Positions 20,508 to 30,822 of a stretch of DNA of 64,000 bases are shown piece after piece. The position numbers were made by a program, and so were the translations under genes. The notes below the pieces were generated by a model, which did not search any database, was not told the origin of the DNA, and was given only the letters and a program-made list of their open reading frames with translations. How positions within the stretch are numbered: the stretch's first letter is position 1; every line of letters starts with the position of its first letter. The DNA lies in contig NZ_CP087968.1 in NCBI RefSeq assembly GCF_024703895.1, forward strand, positions 1,736,001-1,800,000, read 5' to 3'. This stretch comes from Nocardioides sp. B-3. Its GTDB lineage: Bacteria > Actinomycetota > Actinomycetes > Propionibacteriales > Nocardioidaceae.

Positions 20508-21962
20508 GTGTCCGACGCCGCCCTGCCTCCGTTGACCATCGTCGAGGTCCAGCGGCGCGTGGGTGAGGAGCTGACCCGGATCGGGCCGGTCATCGACGAG
20601 CTCGGGTCCCGCTTCGCCGCTGCCGGCGAGGAGCTCGCCCCGGTCGGCGGACCGGTGCGCGACGCCATGCTGGGCCGGCTCCAGAACGACCTCGACTTCA
20701 CCACGTCGGCCCGCCCCGAGAAGACCGAGAAGCTGCTTGCCGGCTGGGTCGACGCGATCTGGGACATGGGCCGCGCCTTCGGCACCATCGGCGCCCGCAT
20801 CGGCGAGTGGCAGGTCGAGATCACGACCTACCGCTCCGAGACCTATGACCCGCTGTCGCGCAAGCCCGACGTGTCGTACGGCGACAACCTGCCCGGCGAC
20901 CTCGGCCGGCGTGACTTCACGGTCAACGCGATGGCCGTCAGCGTCCCGGGTCGCGAGTTCGAGGATCCGTACGGCGGACTCGTCGACCTCGCCAACCGGG
21001 TGCTGCGCACGCCCGGCCGGCCCGAGGACTCGTTCTCCGACGACCCGTTGCGGATGATGCGGGCGGCCCGGTTCGCGGCCCAGCTCGGCTTCGCCGTCGC
21101 ACCGGAGGTCGTCGAGGCGATGACGGCCATGGCGGGTCGGATCGAGATCATCTCTGCCGAGCGCGTCCGCGACGAGCTGGTCAAGCTGGTGTGCGCGCCG
21201 TTCCCGCGGCTCGGACTGACGCTCCCGGTGGACACCGGCCCGGCGGCCCACGTGCTGCCCGAGCTGCCGGCCCTCGCCCTCGAGCGCGACGAGCACCACC
21301 GGCACAAGGACGTCTACGAGCACACGCTGACCGTGCTGGAGCAGTCGATCGACCTCGAGTCACGCCTCGGCGGTGGCCCGGACTTCGTGTCCCGCTTCGC
21401 CGCGCTGATGCACGACGTCGGCAAGCCTCGCACGCGGAAGTTCGAGACCGGCGGCATCGTGACGTTCCACCACCACGACGTGGTCGGCGCCAAGATCACG
21501 CGCAAGCGGATGCAGGCGCTGCGCTTCTCCAACGCCGAGATCGACGCCGTCTCCAAGCTGGTCGAGCTGCACCTGCGCTTCCATGGCTACGGCTCGGGCG
21601 AGTGGACCGACGCGGCCGTCCGTCGCTACGTCCGCGACGCCGGCGACCAGCTGGAGCGGCTGCACATGCTGACCCGCGCCGACTGCACCACCCGCAACCA
21701 GCGCAAGGCCGACCGGCTCCGCAAGACCTACGACTCCCTCGAGGAGCGGATCGCCCGGCTGGCCGAGCAGGAGGAGCTCGCCTCCATCCGCCCCGACCTC
21801 GACGGCGCCCAGATCATGGAGATCCCGGGGATCCCGCCGGGTCGACGCGTCGGCGCCGCCTACAAGCACCTGCTCGAGCTGCGGATGGACAACGGCCCGA
21901 TGAGCCTCGACGACGCGCGCGCCGCCCTGCTCGCGTGGGCCGAGGCCAACCCGGAGGACTGA
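20508..21962 (+). CDS. cca: CCA-adding tRNA nucleotidyltransferase with HD domain
   Basis: Adds or repairs the 3' CCA of tRNA. GTG 20508 starts SDAALPPLTIVEVQRRVGEEL; TTG 20499 is an alternative. There is no obvious ribosome site and TAGAGT-like bases lie just upstream, so a leaderless mRNA is possible. The nucleotidyltransferase head has LAPVGGPVRDAMLGRLQNDLDFTT; RRDFTVNAMAV, FEDPYGGLVDL and RMMRAARFAAQLGF are family blocks; the HD domain (HKDVYEHTLTVLEQS, ALMHDVGKPRT) follows at about residues 260-310. 484 residues, frame intact. Divergent from the DUF6049 gene, as Rv3907c is in the same block. Confidence 0.94.
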   Translation: MSDAALPPLTIVEVQRRVGEELTRIGPVIDELGSRFAAAGEELAPVGGPVRDAMLGRLQNDLDFTTSARPEKTEKLLAGWVDAIWDMGRAFGTIGARIGEWQVEITTYRSETYDPLSRKPDVSYGDNLPGDLGRRDFTVNAMAVSVPGREFEDPYGGLVDLANRVLRTPGRPEDSFSDDPLRMMRAARFAAQLGFAVAPEVVEAMTAMAGRIEIISAERVRDELVKLVCAPFPRLGLTLPVDTGPAAHVLPELPALALERDEHHRHKDVYEHTLTVLEQSIDLESRLGGGPDFVSRFAALMHDVGKPRTRKFETGGIVTFHHHDVVGAKITRKRMQALRFSNAEIDAVSKLVELHLRFHGYGSGEWTDAAVRRYVRDAGDQLERLHMLTRADCTTRNQRKADRLRKTYDSLEERIARLAEQEELASIRPDLDGAQIMEIPGIPPGRRVGAAYKHLLELRMDNGPMSLDDARAALLAWAEANPED

Positions 21963-21968
21963 GCCCCG

Positions 21969-22319
21969 TCAGCGCCTGCTGATCGTCGCGACCAGCAGGA
22001 TCCCCATCAGGGCAGCCGCGAGCTCGAAGATCAGCGCAGAGCCCGGCTCGGGCAGGGTCAGTGTCAGGAACGCCAGCACCGCGACCGGGACCGTCGCGGC
22101 AACCGCGACCAGCAGCGGCCGGGATCCGGACGAGTTGGCGGCGCCGATGCCCGCGGCGACGTACGACACCGCGGCCACCACGAGCACGACGACCTCGATG
22201 CTGCCGACGAACCCCGAGTGGCGCTCCCCGGTGAGCGTCAGCCCGGCCACGGCGGCCAGCAGGACGAGGGCGCCGATGCCTGCGAGGTAGAGCACGTTGA
22301 ACGAGCTGCTCTGGGCCAT
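21969..22319 (-). CDS. Small four-helix membrane protein
   Basis: 116 residues from ATG 22319, which overlaps the stop of the preceding gene by one base. Four hydrophobic segments are visible (YLAGIGALVLLAAVAGLTL, IEVVVLVVAAVSYVAAGIGA, LLVAVAATVPVAVLAFLTLT, IFELAAALMGILLVATI). No family recognised. Last gene of the WXG100/YbaB-like operon. Confidence 0.75.
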   Translation of the reverse strand: MAQSSSFNVLYLAGIGALVLLAAVAGLTLTGERHSGFVGSIEVVVLVVAAVSYVAAGIGAANSSGSRPLLVAVAATVPVAVLAFLTLTLPEPGSALIFELAAALMGILLVATISRR

Positions 22320-23047
22320 CAGGCGGACGCCTTCGGCCACTTGCCGTGCGGGAACTTGTCGGAGCTGGCGGCCTGCTGCAGTGCCACCATCTCCTTGACC
22401 TGGTCGCCCAGCAGGGCGAGCAGGGTGGCGACGAGGGCGCCGATCGCGGCCGGGTTGACGCCGGCCTCCTCGACGATGATCGCTGCGCCGGCCCGGGAGA
22501 ACACGGCCGAGCCGAAGGCGGCGACGGCCGCGATCATGGCCAGCACGAACTTGACGATGATGACGCCGAGGCCGACGTAGAACAGGCACCCGGCCACGGC
22601 GGCCCAGATCAGCGAGCTGGACATCTTGTCCGCAATCGCGCCGACCTCACCGGTTGCATCACGCTGCGCGGGGACCTCGCGCTTGTACGCCTCGGCAGCC
22701 TCGCCCTTCCAGTCACTGGCGTTGACCAGCTGGCCGTCGGCCGGGTTGGCGACGACGCCCCGGGCGGAGGTGGAGACGCCGTTGAGGTCCCGGGAGTACA
22801 TGAAGAAGTAGACCGGCGCGGCGATGCCCTTGAGCACCTCGACGATCTTGTCCCAGATCTTCTGCGCGAGGGCGATCATCTTCTCGCAGAGCCAGATGAT
22901 CGCGTCGGCGATGAATCCGGGGATGTACCAGTGGTCGACGGCGCTGTTGGCCGCCGCGGGCATCTCCTGCATCTTCGCGGAGATGTCGTCCATGCCCCGG
23001 TTGATCTTGTCGATGGCGGCCCGGAATTCGGCCATGCTGAAACTCAT
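22319..23047 (-). CDS. WXG100-like protein with membrane helices
   Basis: 242 residues from ATG 23047 (GGAGACC upstream). The N-terminal part (about 1-60) is an amphipathic helix, and a WKG turn in DWKGEAAEAYKREV (about residue 110) resembles the WXG motif of ESX substrates. Hydrophobic segments follow (SLIWAAVAGCLFYVGLGVIIVKFVLAMIAAVAAFG and PAAIGALVATLLALLG). The arrangement resembles WXG-containing proteins with pore-like membrane parts found in ESX-type loci, but no secretion ATPase is nearby, so function is unknown. Confidence 0.7.
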   Translation of the reverse strand: MSFSMAEFRAAIDKINRGMDDISAKMQEMPAAANSAVDHWYIPGFIADAIIWLCEKMIALAQKIWDKIVEVLKGIAAPVYFFMYSRDLNGVSTSARGVVANPADGQLVNASDWKGEAAEAYKREVPAQRDATGEVGAIADKMSSSLIWAAVAGCLFYVGLGVIIVKFVLAMIAAVAAFGSAVFSRAGAAIIVEEAGVNPAAIGALVATLLALLGDQVKEMVALQQAASSDKFPHGKWPKASA

Positions 23048-23057
23048 GGTGGTCTCC

Positions 23058-23375
23058 TTACCACTTCAGTCGTGCGACGGATTCGGCTCGTTCGGCATCG
23101 AGATCCTTGAAAGCCTTGGAGATCTCGGTGAGCGTGTCGGCCATGGTGGTGAACTCGGCGGCGCCCTCACGGGCGCAGTCCTCGACCCGGCTGCGGCAGG
23201 TCTCGTAGGCGCTGAACATGATCTGGAACAGGCCGGCCTCGGTGCGGGTCAGCTCCGGGCCGGAGATCGTGCCGGCGATGGTGGTCAGGGCGGGCGCCTC
23301 GGCGTCCCACTTCGTGGCCTCCTTCTCCAGCGCACCGCTGGCGATCCGCATCTCTGCTTCGGTGGGCATGGTCAT
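23058..23375 (-). CDS. WXG100/ESX-like helical protein
   Basis: 105 residues, all predicted helical, from ATG 23375, overlapping the upstream stop (ATGA). The length and helical hairpin pattern fit the WXG100 superfamily; a Trp (KWDAEAP) lies near residue 23 but there is no clear WXG turn. Two cysteines (ETCRSRVEDC) are eight residues apart. Likely partner of the following WXG-type gene, 10 bp downstream. Confidence 0.65.
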   Translation of the reverse strand: MTMPTEAEMRIASGALEKEATKWDAEAPALTTIAGTISGPELTRTEAGLFQIMFSAYETCRSRVEDCAREGAAEFTTMADTLTEISKAFKDLDAERAESVARLKW

Positions 23376-24125
23376 TTCTCCATTCGGTGGTTGGTGAGGG
23401 CGCTCATGACTTCCCCGAACAGGTCATCGAGCCGGGCCGTGTGCGGGGATCCGGTGGGCTGTTCGGCCTGTCGCAGGCGGGCCGTCTGCAGGGCGCCGGC
23501 CAGCTCGCTGTTGATCGCAGCTGCCGGCTGTCCGTCGGCCCACTCGGGATCCACGTGCACCGAGGTCAGGGAGTTGTTGCTGATCGTGACGCCGACGCGA
23601 CCCGTGGGCGCGGCGGCCCGGGGCGCCGGCGCGGGGGGTGCGGTGGCGAGGTCGTGCGCCCGGGTCGAGCTCGCCCGGGACGTCGTGGATGATCGACGAC
23701 ATCGCGCGCGGGGCAAGCGGGTTGCTCGGCGCGGGGAAGAGATCCTGCTCCGGCGTCGGAGCCTGCGCGACCGCCTCGTCGAACTCGCGGGCGTCGAACT
23801 GCCAGCCCTGTCGGCTGAGGTCGTCGCTCCACTCCTCCATGTGCTGCTGGATCGCTGTCTGGTAGGCCTCGGTCAACGCGGGCCCGAGCTCGGCGCCGCT
23901 GAGGCTGGAGGTCCAGCCCCGGCTGATCTTGAGAGTGGTGGGCATGCCGTCGCTGTCGATCTCGGCGAAGGCGGCGCCGGTGGAGTCGTATGCGCTGGCG
24001 CGGGCGGGAGCCGCCTGCTTGGCTCGATTGATCACGCTCTGGAACTGGGCTGCATAGGCCTGCAGCTCGCGCAGGTCGTTCAGGAGGGAGTCGTCTACTC
24101 CGGGAATCGGTCTGCCGTTCGTCAT
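23372..24125 (-). CDS. YbaB/EbfC-like protein of a WXG100 operon (one indel)
   Basis: ATG 24125 has a strong AAGGAG site. The first 110 residues look like the YbaB/EbfC fold: helix RELQAYAAQFQSVINRAKQ, strands GAAFAEIDSDGMPTTLKISRGW, then helix LGPALTEAYQTAIQQHMEEW. After a Pro/Ala-rich linker and an indel near 23665, a second similar unit appears (VGVTISNNSLTSVHVDPEW, INSELAGALQTARLRQ). About 250 residues. First gene of a four-gene operon; such YbaB-like proteins often accompany WXG100 genes in actinobacteria, role unknown. Confidence 0.7.
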
Positions 24126-24202
24126 CGCATCTCCTTGCGGGAAGTCGTGTGCTCGCTACGTTCCCGGTGGGCGGCACGGCAAACCCGCATCGCTCGTGGA
24201 AG

Positions 24203-24238
24203 GTCGTACGGCGCAGCGCACGGCGTTCGCCGTACGAC
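24203..24238. repeat. 11-bp inverted repeat
   Basis: GTCGTACGGCG (24203-24213) and CGCCGTACGAC (24228-24238), a perfect stem with a 14-nt spacer in the gap upstream of the YbaB-like gene. It could be an operator for that operon or a second terminator stem for ino1. Confidence 0.5.
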
Positions 24239-24246
24239 ATGACGAC

Positions 24247-24275
24247 GGCCCCGCCCCCACGAGGGGGACGGGGCC
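24247..24275. terminator. ino1 terminator
   Basis: GGCCCCGCCCCC, loop ACGA, GGGGGACGGGGCC: very stable hairpin 21 bp beyond the ino1 stop. Confidence 0.85.
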
Positions 24276-24295
24276 GAGGGTGTCAGGTCAACGCC

Positions 24296-25387
24296 TCACG
24301 CGTCGGCTTCACCCTTGATGAACTTCTCGAGCTCGAGGCGACCGAGGTCGTCGGGCATCTGCACCGGCGGGCTCTTCATGAGGTACGTCGAGGCGGCGAT
24401 GATCGGACCGCCGATGCCGCGGTCCGGGGCGATCTTCGCGGCGCGGACGGCGTCGATGATGATGCCGGCCGAGTTGGGCGAGTCCCAGACCTCGAGCTTG
24501 TACTCGAGGTTGAGCGGGACGTCACCGAAGGCGCGACCCTCGAGGCGGACGTAGGCCCACTTGCGGTCGTCGAGCCACGCGACGTAGTCGGACGGGCCGA
24601 TGTGGACGTTCTTGCTGTCCTTCAGGCCGGCCAGCGAGCCGGTCAGGTTGGAGGTCACGGCCCGGGTCTTGGACACCTTCTTGGACTCGAGACGCTCACG
24701 CTCGAGCATGTTCTTGAAGTCCATGTTGCCGCCGACGTTGAGCTGGTAGGTGCGATCCAGCGCCACACCGCGGTCCTCGAACAGCTTGGCCATCACGCGG
24801 TGCGTGATGGTGGCGCCGACCTGCGACTTGATGTCGTCGCCGACGATCGGGACGCCGGCGTCCTCGAACTTCTTGGCCCACACGGGGTCGGAGGCGATGA
24901 AGACGGGCAGCGCGTTGACGAAGCCGCAACCGGCGTCGATGGCGCACTGGGCGTAGAACTTGTCCGCCTCTTCGGAGCCGACGGGGAGGTAGGAGACGAC
25001 GACGTCGACCCGGGCGTCCTTGAGGGCGGCCACGACGTCGACCGCCTCGGCGGGGGACTCGTCGATCGTCATGCGGTAGTACTTGCCGAGGCCGTCGAGC
25101 GTCGGGCCACGGAGCACGTCGACACCGAGGGTCGGGACGTCGGCGATCTTGATCGTGTTGTTCTCCGAGGCGTTGATCGCCTCGGACAGGTCCTTGCCGA
25201 CCTTCTTGTCGTCGACGTCGAACGCCGCGACGAACTTCACGTCAGAGACGTGGTAGTCGCCGAACTTGACGTGCATGAGGCCCGGCACGGTGGCGGTCGG
25301 GTCGGCGTCCTTGTAGTACTCGACGCCCCGGATGAGGGAGGTGGCGCAGTTGCCGACCCCCACGATTGCTACTCGTACGGACCCCAT
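24296..25387 (-). CDS. ino1: Inositol-3-phosphate synthase
   Basis: Converts glucose-6-phosphate to 1L-myo-inositol 1-phosphate with NAD, feeding phosphatidylinositol and mycothiol synthesis. ATG 25387 follows GGAGAG and starts [24 protein letters not shown], the NAD-binding Rossmann start. [36 protein letters not shown] and [12 protein letters not shown] are family signatures. 363 residues, frame intact, the length of actinobacterial Ino1. Cotranscribed with padR, 25 bp upstream, the same pair as Rv0046c-Rv0047c. Confidence 0.97.
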   Translation of the reverse strand: MGSVRVAIVGVGNCATSLIRGVEYYKDADPTATVPGLMHVKFGDYHVSDVKFVAAFDVDDKKVGKDLSEAINASENNTIKIADVPTLGVDVLRGPTLDGLGKYYRMTIDESPAEAVDVVAALKDARVDVVVSYLPVGSEEADKFYAQCAIDAGCGFVNALPVFIASDPVWAKKFEDAGVPIVGDDIKSQVGATITHRVMAKLFEDRGVALDRTYQLNVGGNMDFKNMLERERLESKKVSKTRAVTSNLTGSLAGLKDSKNVHIGPSDYVAWLDDRKWAYVRLEGRAFGDVPLNLEYKLEVWDSPNSAGIIIDAVRAAKIAPDRGIGGPIIAASTYLMKSPPVQMPDDLGRLELEKFIKGEADA

Positions 25388-25412
25388 GGGGACTCTCCTT
25401 GTCTGGCGGGAA

Positions 25413-26010
25413 CTATTGGTTGTCAGTGCTGGGTGATCGGGTGGACGCACCGGTGCCCGGGTGCTGCGCGAGCGGTTCTCCGCGCTCGGCGGAGATGAGG
25501 TCGGAGAGCCAGCGCACTTCGCGCTCGGACCGACTCGACCCCGTGCCGCTGAAGTTCTGCGGCATACCTGTTGACCTCGGCCTGCGTGCGCTCCGGGTCG
25601 CTCTGGACCCGGGCCGGGCGTTCCCGGAGGCGGGTACGGCGCCCTTCGAGCACCCGCAGCCGGATCTCCATGTCCGTGCGACCGAAGAACGCGAACCGGA
25701 TGTCGAAGTTGTCGTCCTCCCACGCGGTCGGACCCACCTCCGACATCAGGCGCTCGAACTCGGCGTGCCCGGCCTCGGTGACCTCGTAGACGATCCGGGG
25801 CCGGCGCGAGACCGGCGTGGTGGCCGTCATCTCCTCGATGAGGTTGGCCCGGAGCATCTTCTTCAGAGCGGGGTAGAGGGAGCCGTAGGACAGCACCCGA
25901 CCCCAGCCGAGCATCAGGTTGAGCCGCTTGCGCAGCTCGTAGCCGTGCATGGGTCCCTCGTGCAGCAGCCCGAGGACTGCCAGCTCGATGGTCTCTGCCC
26001 GACGTGCCAT
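25413..26010 (-). CDS. PadR-family transcriptional regulator (one indel)
   Basis: Winged-helix repressor, homologue of Rv0047c. ATG 26010 starts [32 protein letters not shown]; the winged helix includes [19 protein letters not shown] and [20 protein letters not shown]. The C-terminal helical dimerisation domain follows ([27 protein letters not shown]). An indel near 25530 breaks the end; corrected, it continues [22 protein letters not shown] and stops at 25413, about 199 residues. Likely controls itself and ino1; an AT-rich palindrome lies just upstream. Confidence 0.9.
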
Positions 26011-26025
26011 GCGACCTATCGTAGC

Positions 26026-26033
26026 GATATATC
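26026..26033. promoter_or_regulatory. Possible PadR operator
   Basis: GATATATC inside an unusually AT-rich stretch of the 72-bp padR-ponA divergent gap. It would suit PadR autoregulation; short, so weak evidence. Confidence 0.35.
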
Positions 26034-26082
26034 CATGATCCGTTAATCGGGAGTTGTCCCGCTTCCCCCGTACCCTTTGGCC

Positions 26083-28342
26083 GTGAGCAAGCGCAGAGCC
26101 GACGGTCCACCCGTCACCCGACGACCCATCAAGTCCCAGAAGACGGCAGGCCAGCGGGCGCGCGGCCCGGCGAAGGTCTTGACGATCTTCGGCGTGGTGG
26201 GCGCACTGATCGCGGTGGGCCTGTTCTTCGTGCTCTACAAGGCGATCTCCATCCCCGAGCCCAACGAGGCCTTCAAGGCGCAGACGACGTTCGTCTACTA
26301 CAGCGGCGGCAAGGACGAGCTCGGGACCTACTACGACGACCAGAACCGGCAGTCGATCCCGCTCTCGGAGATGCCCGCGACCATGCAGGACGCGGTCGTC
26401 GCCGCCGAGAACCAGTCCTTCTGGACCGACAAGGGCCTCGACCCCAAGGGCATCCTGCGCGCGGCCTTCTCCAACGCCCGGGGCAACGCGCAGCAGGGCG
26501 CGTCCACGATCACCCAGCAGTACGTCAAGATCCTCTACCTCACCAGCGAGCGCAGCTACACGCGCAAGGTGAAGGAGGCGATCGTGTCGCTCAAGATCCA
26601 GAACCAGCTGAGCAAGGCCGAGATCCTCGAGGGATACCTCAACACCATCTACTTCGGCCGCGGTGCCTACGGCATCCGGGCGGCCGCGGGTGCCTTCTTC
26701 GACAAGGAGGCCAAGGACCTGAGCCTCCGCGAGAGCGCCGTCCTCGCCACCACGCTGAACAACCCGTCGCGCTACGACCCCGCGGACGGTCGCGAGGCCA
26801 AGCAGGCGCTCAAGGAGCGCTACGGCTACGTCCTGAACGCGATGGCCGACATGGGCACGATCTCCGCGGAGCAGGCCGAGAAGGCCACCAAGCGACTGCC
26901 CAAGTTCCCCGAGATCGCCAGCCAGAGCCAGTACGGCGGACAGCGCGGCCACATGCTGACGCTGGTCAAGAAGGAGCTGCTGCGCCTCGGGTTCGACGAG
27001 TCCGAGATCGACGGCGGTGGCCTGCGCGTCACCACGACATTCACCCCCGAGGCGATGGAAGCGGTCGAGCAGGGTGTGCTCGAGCAGAAGCCCGAGGGCT
27101 TCGGCGACAAGGAGCTGCACGTCGGCGCGGCCACGGTCGAGGTCGGCACCGGCGCCCTGCGCGGCTTCTACGGCGGCCGGGACTATCTCGACTCCCAGAT
27201 CAACTGGGCCTCGGCCGGTGCCCGGGGCGGGTCGACCATGAAGGTTGCCGCGCTCGTCGCCGCGATCAAGGACGGCTACGAGCTCAATGACAGCTTCGAC
27301 GGCAATTCGCCGTACGAGCTGCCCGACGGCACCGAGATGGAGAACCGGGGGCGACTCCGACTACGGCTCCACGGATCTCCATGCTCACCGCGACGGAGAA
27401 CTCCGTCAACACCGCCTTCATCGACATGACGCTGGGGATGGAGGACGGTCCCGAGAAGATCATCGCGGCGGCCAACGACCTCGGCATCCCGCCGGCCGGG
27501 GCCACCAGGGAAGACCATCGGCATCCCCACGTCCTCGCCCGGCCTCGAACCCGTCACCGGCGTCTCGCTCGGCAGCGCGACGGTCAGCCCGATCAACATG
27601 GCCAACGCCTACGCCACCATCGCGTCCGGCGGTGAGCGGGCCGGCGTGCACGTGATCGAGAAGGTCGTGGACGCCTCCGGCGAGGAGCGCTACTCCCCGG
27701 CAGAACGACGCCACCCGCACCATCGACGAGGACATCGCCGCCGACGTCTCCTATGCGCTCGAGGGTGTCGTGCAGTCCGGATCCGGGACCGCTGCGCTGA
27801 GCCCGGGTCGCCCGGCAGCCGGCAAGACCGGCACGGCGACCAACGGTCGCGACGAGGTGTCATCGGCGTGGTTCGCGGGCTACACCCCGCAGTACGCCAC
27901 GGCCGTGATGTATGCCCGCGGCAAGGGCAACGAGCAGCTCGAGGGCTGGCTGCCGTCCTACTTCGGTGGCGCCTACCCGGCCGAGACCCGGACCGCGATC
28001 ATGACCTCGATCATGGAGGGCCTCGAGGTCGTGGACTTCCCGGAGCCGGCCTACGTCGACGGTGACGCGCCCGACGAGGGCCACGAGCCCTACGTCCCGC
28101 CGCCGGCTCCCAAGCCGCAGCCGAAGCCCACGAAGAAGCCCACGAAGTCGGCGACGATCAAGCCGCAGCCGACGCAGACCCCGACGGAGACGCCGACGCC
28201 GGTGCCGACGACGCCCGTGCCGACCGAGACGGTGCCGACGGAGACCCCGACCCCGACCCCGACGCCGACGCCGACCACCCCGCCGCCATCGGAGACCGTC
28301 CCGCCGCCCACCGTGGCACCGTCACGGACCGCCGCGCGGTGA
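26083..28342 (+). CDS. ponA: Bifunctional class A penicillin-binding protein (three indels)
   Basis: Peptidoglycan glycosyltransferase/transpeptidase. GTG 26083 (TTG 26077 possible) gives a basic cytoplasmic N-terminus, one membrane anchor ([23 protein letters not shown]) and the GT51 domain: [54 protein letters not shown]. The transpeptidase has the Ser nucleophile in GGSTMK, SVN in TENSVNTAF and KTG in AAGKTGTAT. Indels near 27346, 27505 and 27700. The C-terminus is a long Pro/Thr-rich tail ([10 protein letters not shown]). Position between padR-ino1 and the next gene matches Rv0050 (ponA1). Confidence 0.95.
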
Positions 28343-29829
28343 GCGGCACCTCTCGCGACCGGGTCTCGCCCAGCCGTGAGGACGCCGTCGTCCACTCCGT
28401 CAGCGAGGCGATCGGCGGGCCGTTGGGCGACCACGCGGGTCGACACCCGTGGTGGACGCCACTGCGCGTCGTGCTGCTGCTGGCCGCGGTCGCCATGTCG
28501 CTCGGCATCGTCGCGAAGGCGCCCTGCCTCGACATCGCGGGCGAGACCGGGAACACCGGCCGCTACACCAACCTGTGCTGGTCCGACGCGTCCACGGCGT
28601 ACGTCGCCAACGGGCACGCCGAGGGCATCTGGCCCTTCACCGATGACCCGCAGGTGCGCGCCGCACGCCCCCCGCGTGGGTGCCGCCGCTGCCCGCCTAC
28701 GTCGGCTTCGCCGCTCAACGGGTGACGTGGTTGCTCGCCGGCACCCCCGACCTCGCGGCCCGCGCGCAGCTCCCGACAGCCGACGTCGCCGCCGATCCCG
28801 ACGTGCTGCGCGAGGCCCGGATCTTCACGCTGGTCAACGCGGTCCTGCTGGCGGGGGTCGGCCTGCTGGCCGCCGGGCTGCTGACGGGCGTACGGCGCCG
28901 TCGACCGTGGGACGCTGCTGCGTTCGCCGCAGCGCCCGTGCTGGTGCTGTTCTTCCCCATTGCACGGGACCTGCTCCCGGCGGCGGCCGTGGCGGCGGCC
29001 CTCTGGGCCCGGTCGCGTGCCCGGCTCGGGTGGATGGGTGTCGCGATCGGGGGTGGGCGTGGCGGCGTCCCCGTTCGTTGCGCTGCTGCTCGTGCCCGCA
29101 CTCGCCCTGCTGGTCCGGGACCGGCGGTTGCCTGAGGCCGGCGTCTTCGCCTCCGGGGCGCTGGCGACCCGGATCGCCCTGATGATGCCTGCCGTGGCCA
29201 GCTCCCCCACGGCGTGGCGGACGTCGTGGCAGGCCTACCTCCATGGACCCGACATCGGCTCCGCCCGGCTGCTCGCGACGCAGGTCTCCAACCTCGACCC
29301 GTCCACGCGATCCGTGCTGATCGCCACGGCGGCCATGCTGGCGCTGATCTGTGCCGTGGTGGTGGCGGTCGCGTGGCGCGGACGCTGGTCGTTCGCCAGC
29401 CTCGGCACTCTGCTGCTGGCGGAGGCGTTGATCGTCAGCCCGGCCGCGGCCCCCTCCTTCGCGCTGGTGCTGCTGCCGCTCGCCGTGGTGGCGGTCCGCG
29501 AGTGGCGCAGCCTGCTGGTCTGGCAGGCGTGCGAGATCGGGCACTTCGCACTGCTGGGCTTCTACCTCGGCGGCGTCCTCGCGCCGTCCGGCGGCGGGGA
29601 GGCCCGCGTCTTCTGGCTGGCCGTGCTGCTGCGCATCGCTGGGCTGATGTGGCTGATCGCGATCACGGCGACGACCGCCGACGACCCCGACTCTGCCGAT
29701 GTCGACCCGGTCGGCTCAGCCGATGTCGACCCGGTCGGCTCAGCCGACGTCGACGCGGTCGAACGTGGTGGCGGTGAACCGGACCCTGACGTCGATGTCC
29801 TCGCCGACGGCAGGCACGCGCGCACCTGA
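28339..29829 (+). CDS. Polytopic membrane protein, Rv0051-like GT-C type (two indels)
   Basis: GTG 28339 overlaps the ponA stop. Signal-like first helix (PLRVVLLLAAVAMSLGIVAKAPC), a conserved extracytoplasmic loop (YTNLCWSDASTAYVANGHAEGIWPF), then about eight membrane segments, joined across indels near 28668 and 29053. Topology resembles integral-membrane GT-C sugar transferases (GT87-like), as proposed for Rv0051; substrate unknown. The reading frame ends with three DVDPVGSA-type repeats and runs about 90 bp into the end of the convergent gene. Confidence 0.65.
29695..29760. repeat. 24-bp tandem repeat in a convergent gene overlap
   Basis: Two identical 24-bp units (29695-29718 and 29719-29742) and a diverged 18-bp third (29743-29760). 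They encode DVDPVGSA on the plus strand, and RVD(I/V)G followed by a stop on the minus strand, so the minus-strand gene has its terminal codons and stop duplicated in tandem. Confidence 0.8.
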
Positions 29830-30822
29830 CGGCAGGAACAGCATCGACGCCTGCATGTGCGGTGGTTCGGCGAAGAGCCGCTGCTTTCCGTCGATGGAGA
29901 ACGGCGAGCGCACCGGGCCGACCACGTCCATGCCGCTGCGCGCGATGGTCGCGGCCCGGCTCCTCAGTGACTGGTCGCCGCTCGGCGCTTCGAGGCCGAT
30001 CCCGTGCGCCGTACCGCCACTGACGACCGGGATGTGACCGCCCTTGGGCATCGAGCGGCCGCGGTAGCCGAACGTCTCTCCGCGTTCGATCGCGTGCACG
30101 TCGAGGACCGTGGCCCTGACCTTGAGCGCGGCGCGGTCGCCGAGCCACAGGTCGGTGCCGATCCGCGGGCGGATGGTGAAGTCGGGGTAGGAGGTGCGCA
30201 GCCCGGCCAGCTCGCCGCGGGTCAGGTGGCTGACGAAGATCGTGCGGGTGGGCAGCCCGGTGGCCACGACGTCGTTGATCAGGCGAGTGACCTCACCGAG
30301 GTGGCTGGCGGTGTTGAGCGGCAGGTGCATCGCGACGCCGGCGAGGCCGGACAGCGTCCGCTCGCCCGGGACCTTGGCCGCCTCGAGCAGCTCGCGGCGG
30401 GTCATGCCGTGGCGGCGCATGGAGGTGAGCTGTTCGAGGACGAACCGCGCGTCCGGCGCCCGCTCCAGCAGGTCTCGCACGTCGGCGATGCGGCTGACGG
30501 TGTGGACGACCCGCGGGCTCAGGGTCTCGGGCACGTCGAGGGCGGCCCCCAGCGGACGCCGGGGCGTGAGGACCAGCAGGTCGCCGGGGTATCGGTCGGC
30601 CACCTGCGGCAGCTCGAGGTAGGTGCCGACCGCCATCATCTCGATGCGGGTGCCGGTGGTCTCAGCCTGCTCGTCGAGCCCGGGCGCAGCGACGCGCGAG
30701 CCGGGCGTTGCCGAAGCCGTAGCCGTTGCCCTTCGCGACGGGCACGACCCCGGCAGGGCCGTGGTCGTCTCGATGAGGTGCTTGCGCCAGCGTTCGCCGT
30801 CGACGCTGAGGACGAGGCTCAT
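29740..30822 (-). CDS. Alanine racemase-like PLP protein (two indels)
   Basis: ATG 30822 overlaps the femX stop. Starts SLVLSVDGERWRKHLIETTTALPG; between indels near 30760 and 30700 the PLP-lysine motif appears as VPVAKGNGYGFGNAR, the alanine racemase N-terminal signature. The barrel continues to VMLPLNTASHL-like and FVSHLTRGELAGLR; the C-terminal beta domain has IGTDLWLGDRAALKVRATV. About 360 residues. Paired with FemX in several actinobacteria; whether it is a true alanine racemase or acts on another amino acid is unclear. Confidence 0.75.
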   Translation of the reverse strand: MSLVLSVDGERWRKHLIETTTALPGSCPSRRATATASATPGSRVAAPGLDEQAETTGTRIEMMAVGTYLELPQVADRYPGDLLVLTPRRPLGAALDVPETLSPRVVHTVSRIADVRDLLERAPDARFVLEQLTSMRRHGMTRRELLEAAKVPGERTLSGLAGVAMHLPLNTASHLGEVTRLINDVVATGLPTRTIFVSHLTRGELAGLRTSYPDFTIRPRIGTDLWLGDRAALKVRATVLDVHAIERGETFGYRGRSMPKGGHIPVVSGGTAHGIGLEAPSGDQSLRSRAATIARSGMDVVGPVRSPFSIDGKQRLFAEPPHMQASMLFLPSGARVPAVGEDIDVRVRFTATTFDRVDVG

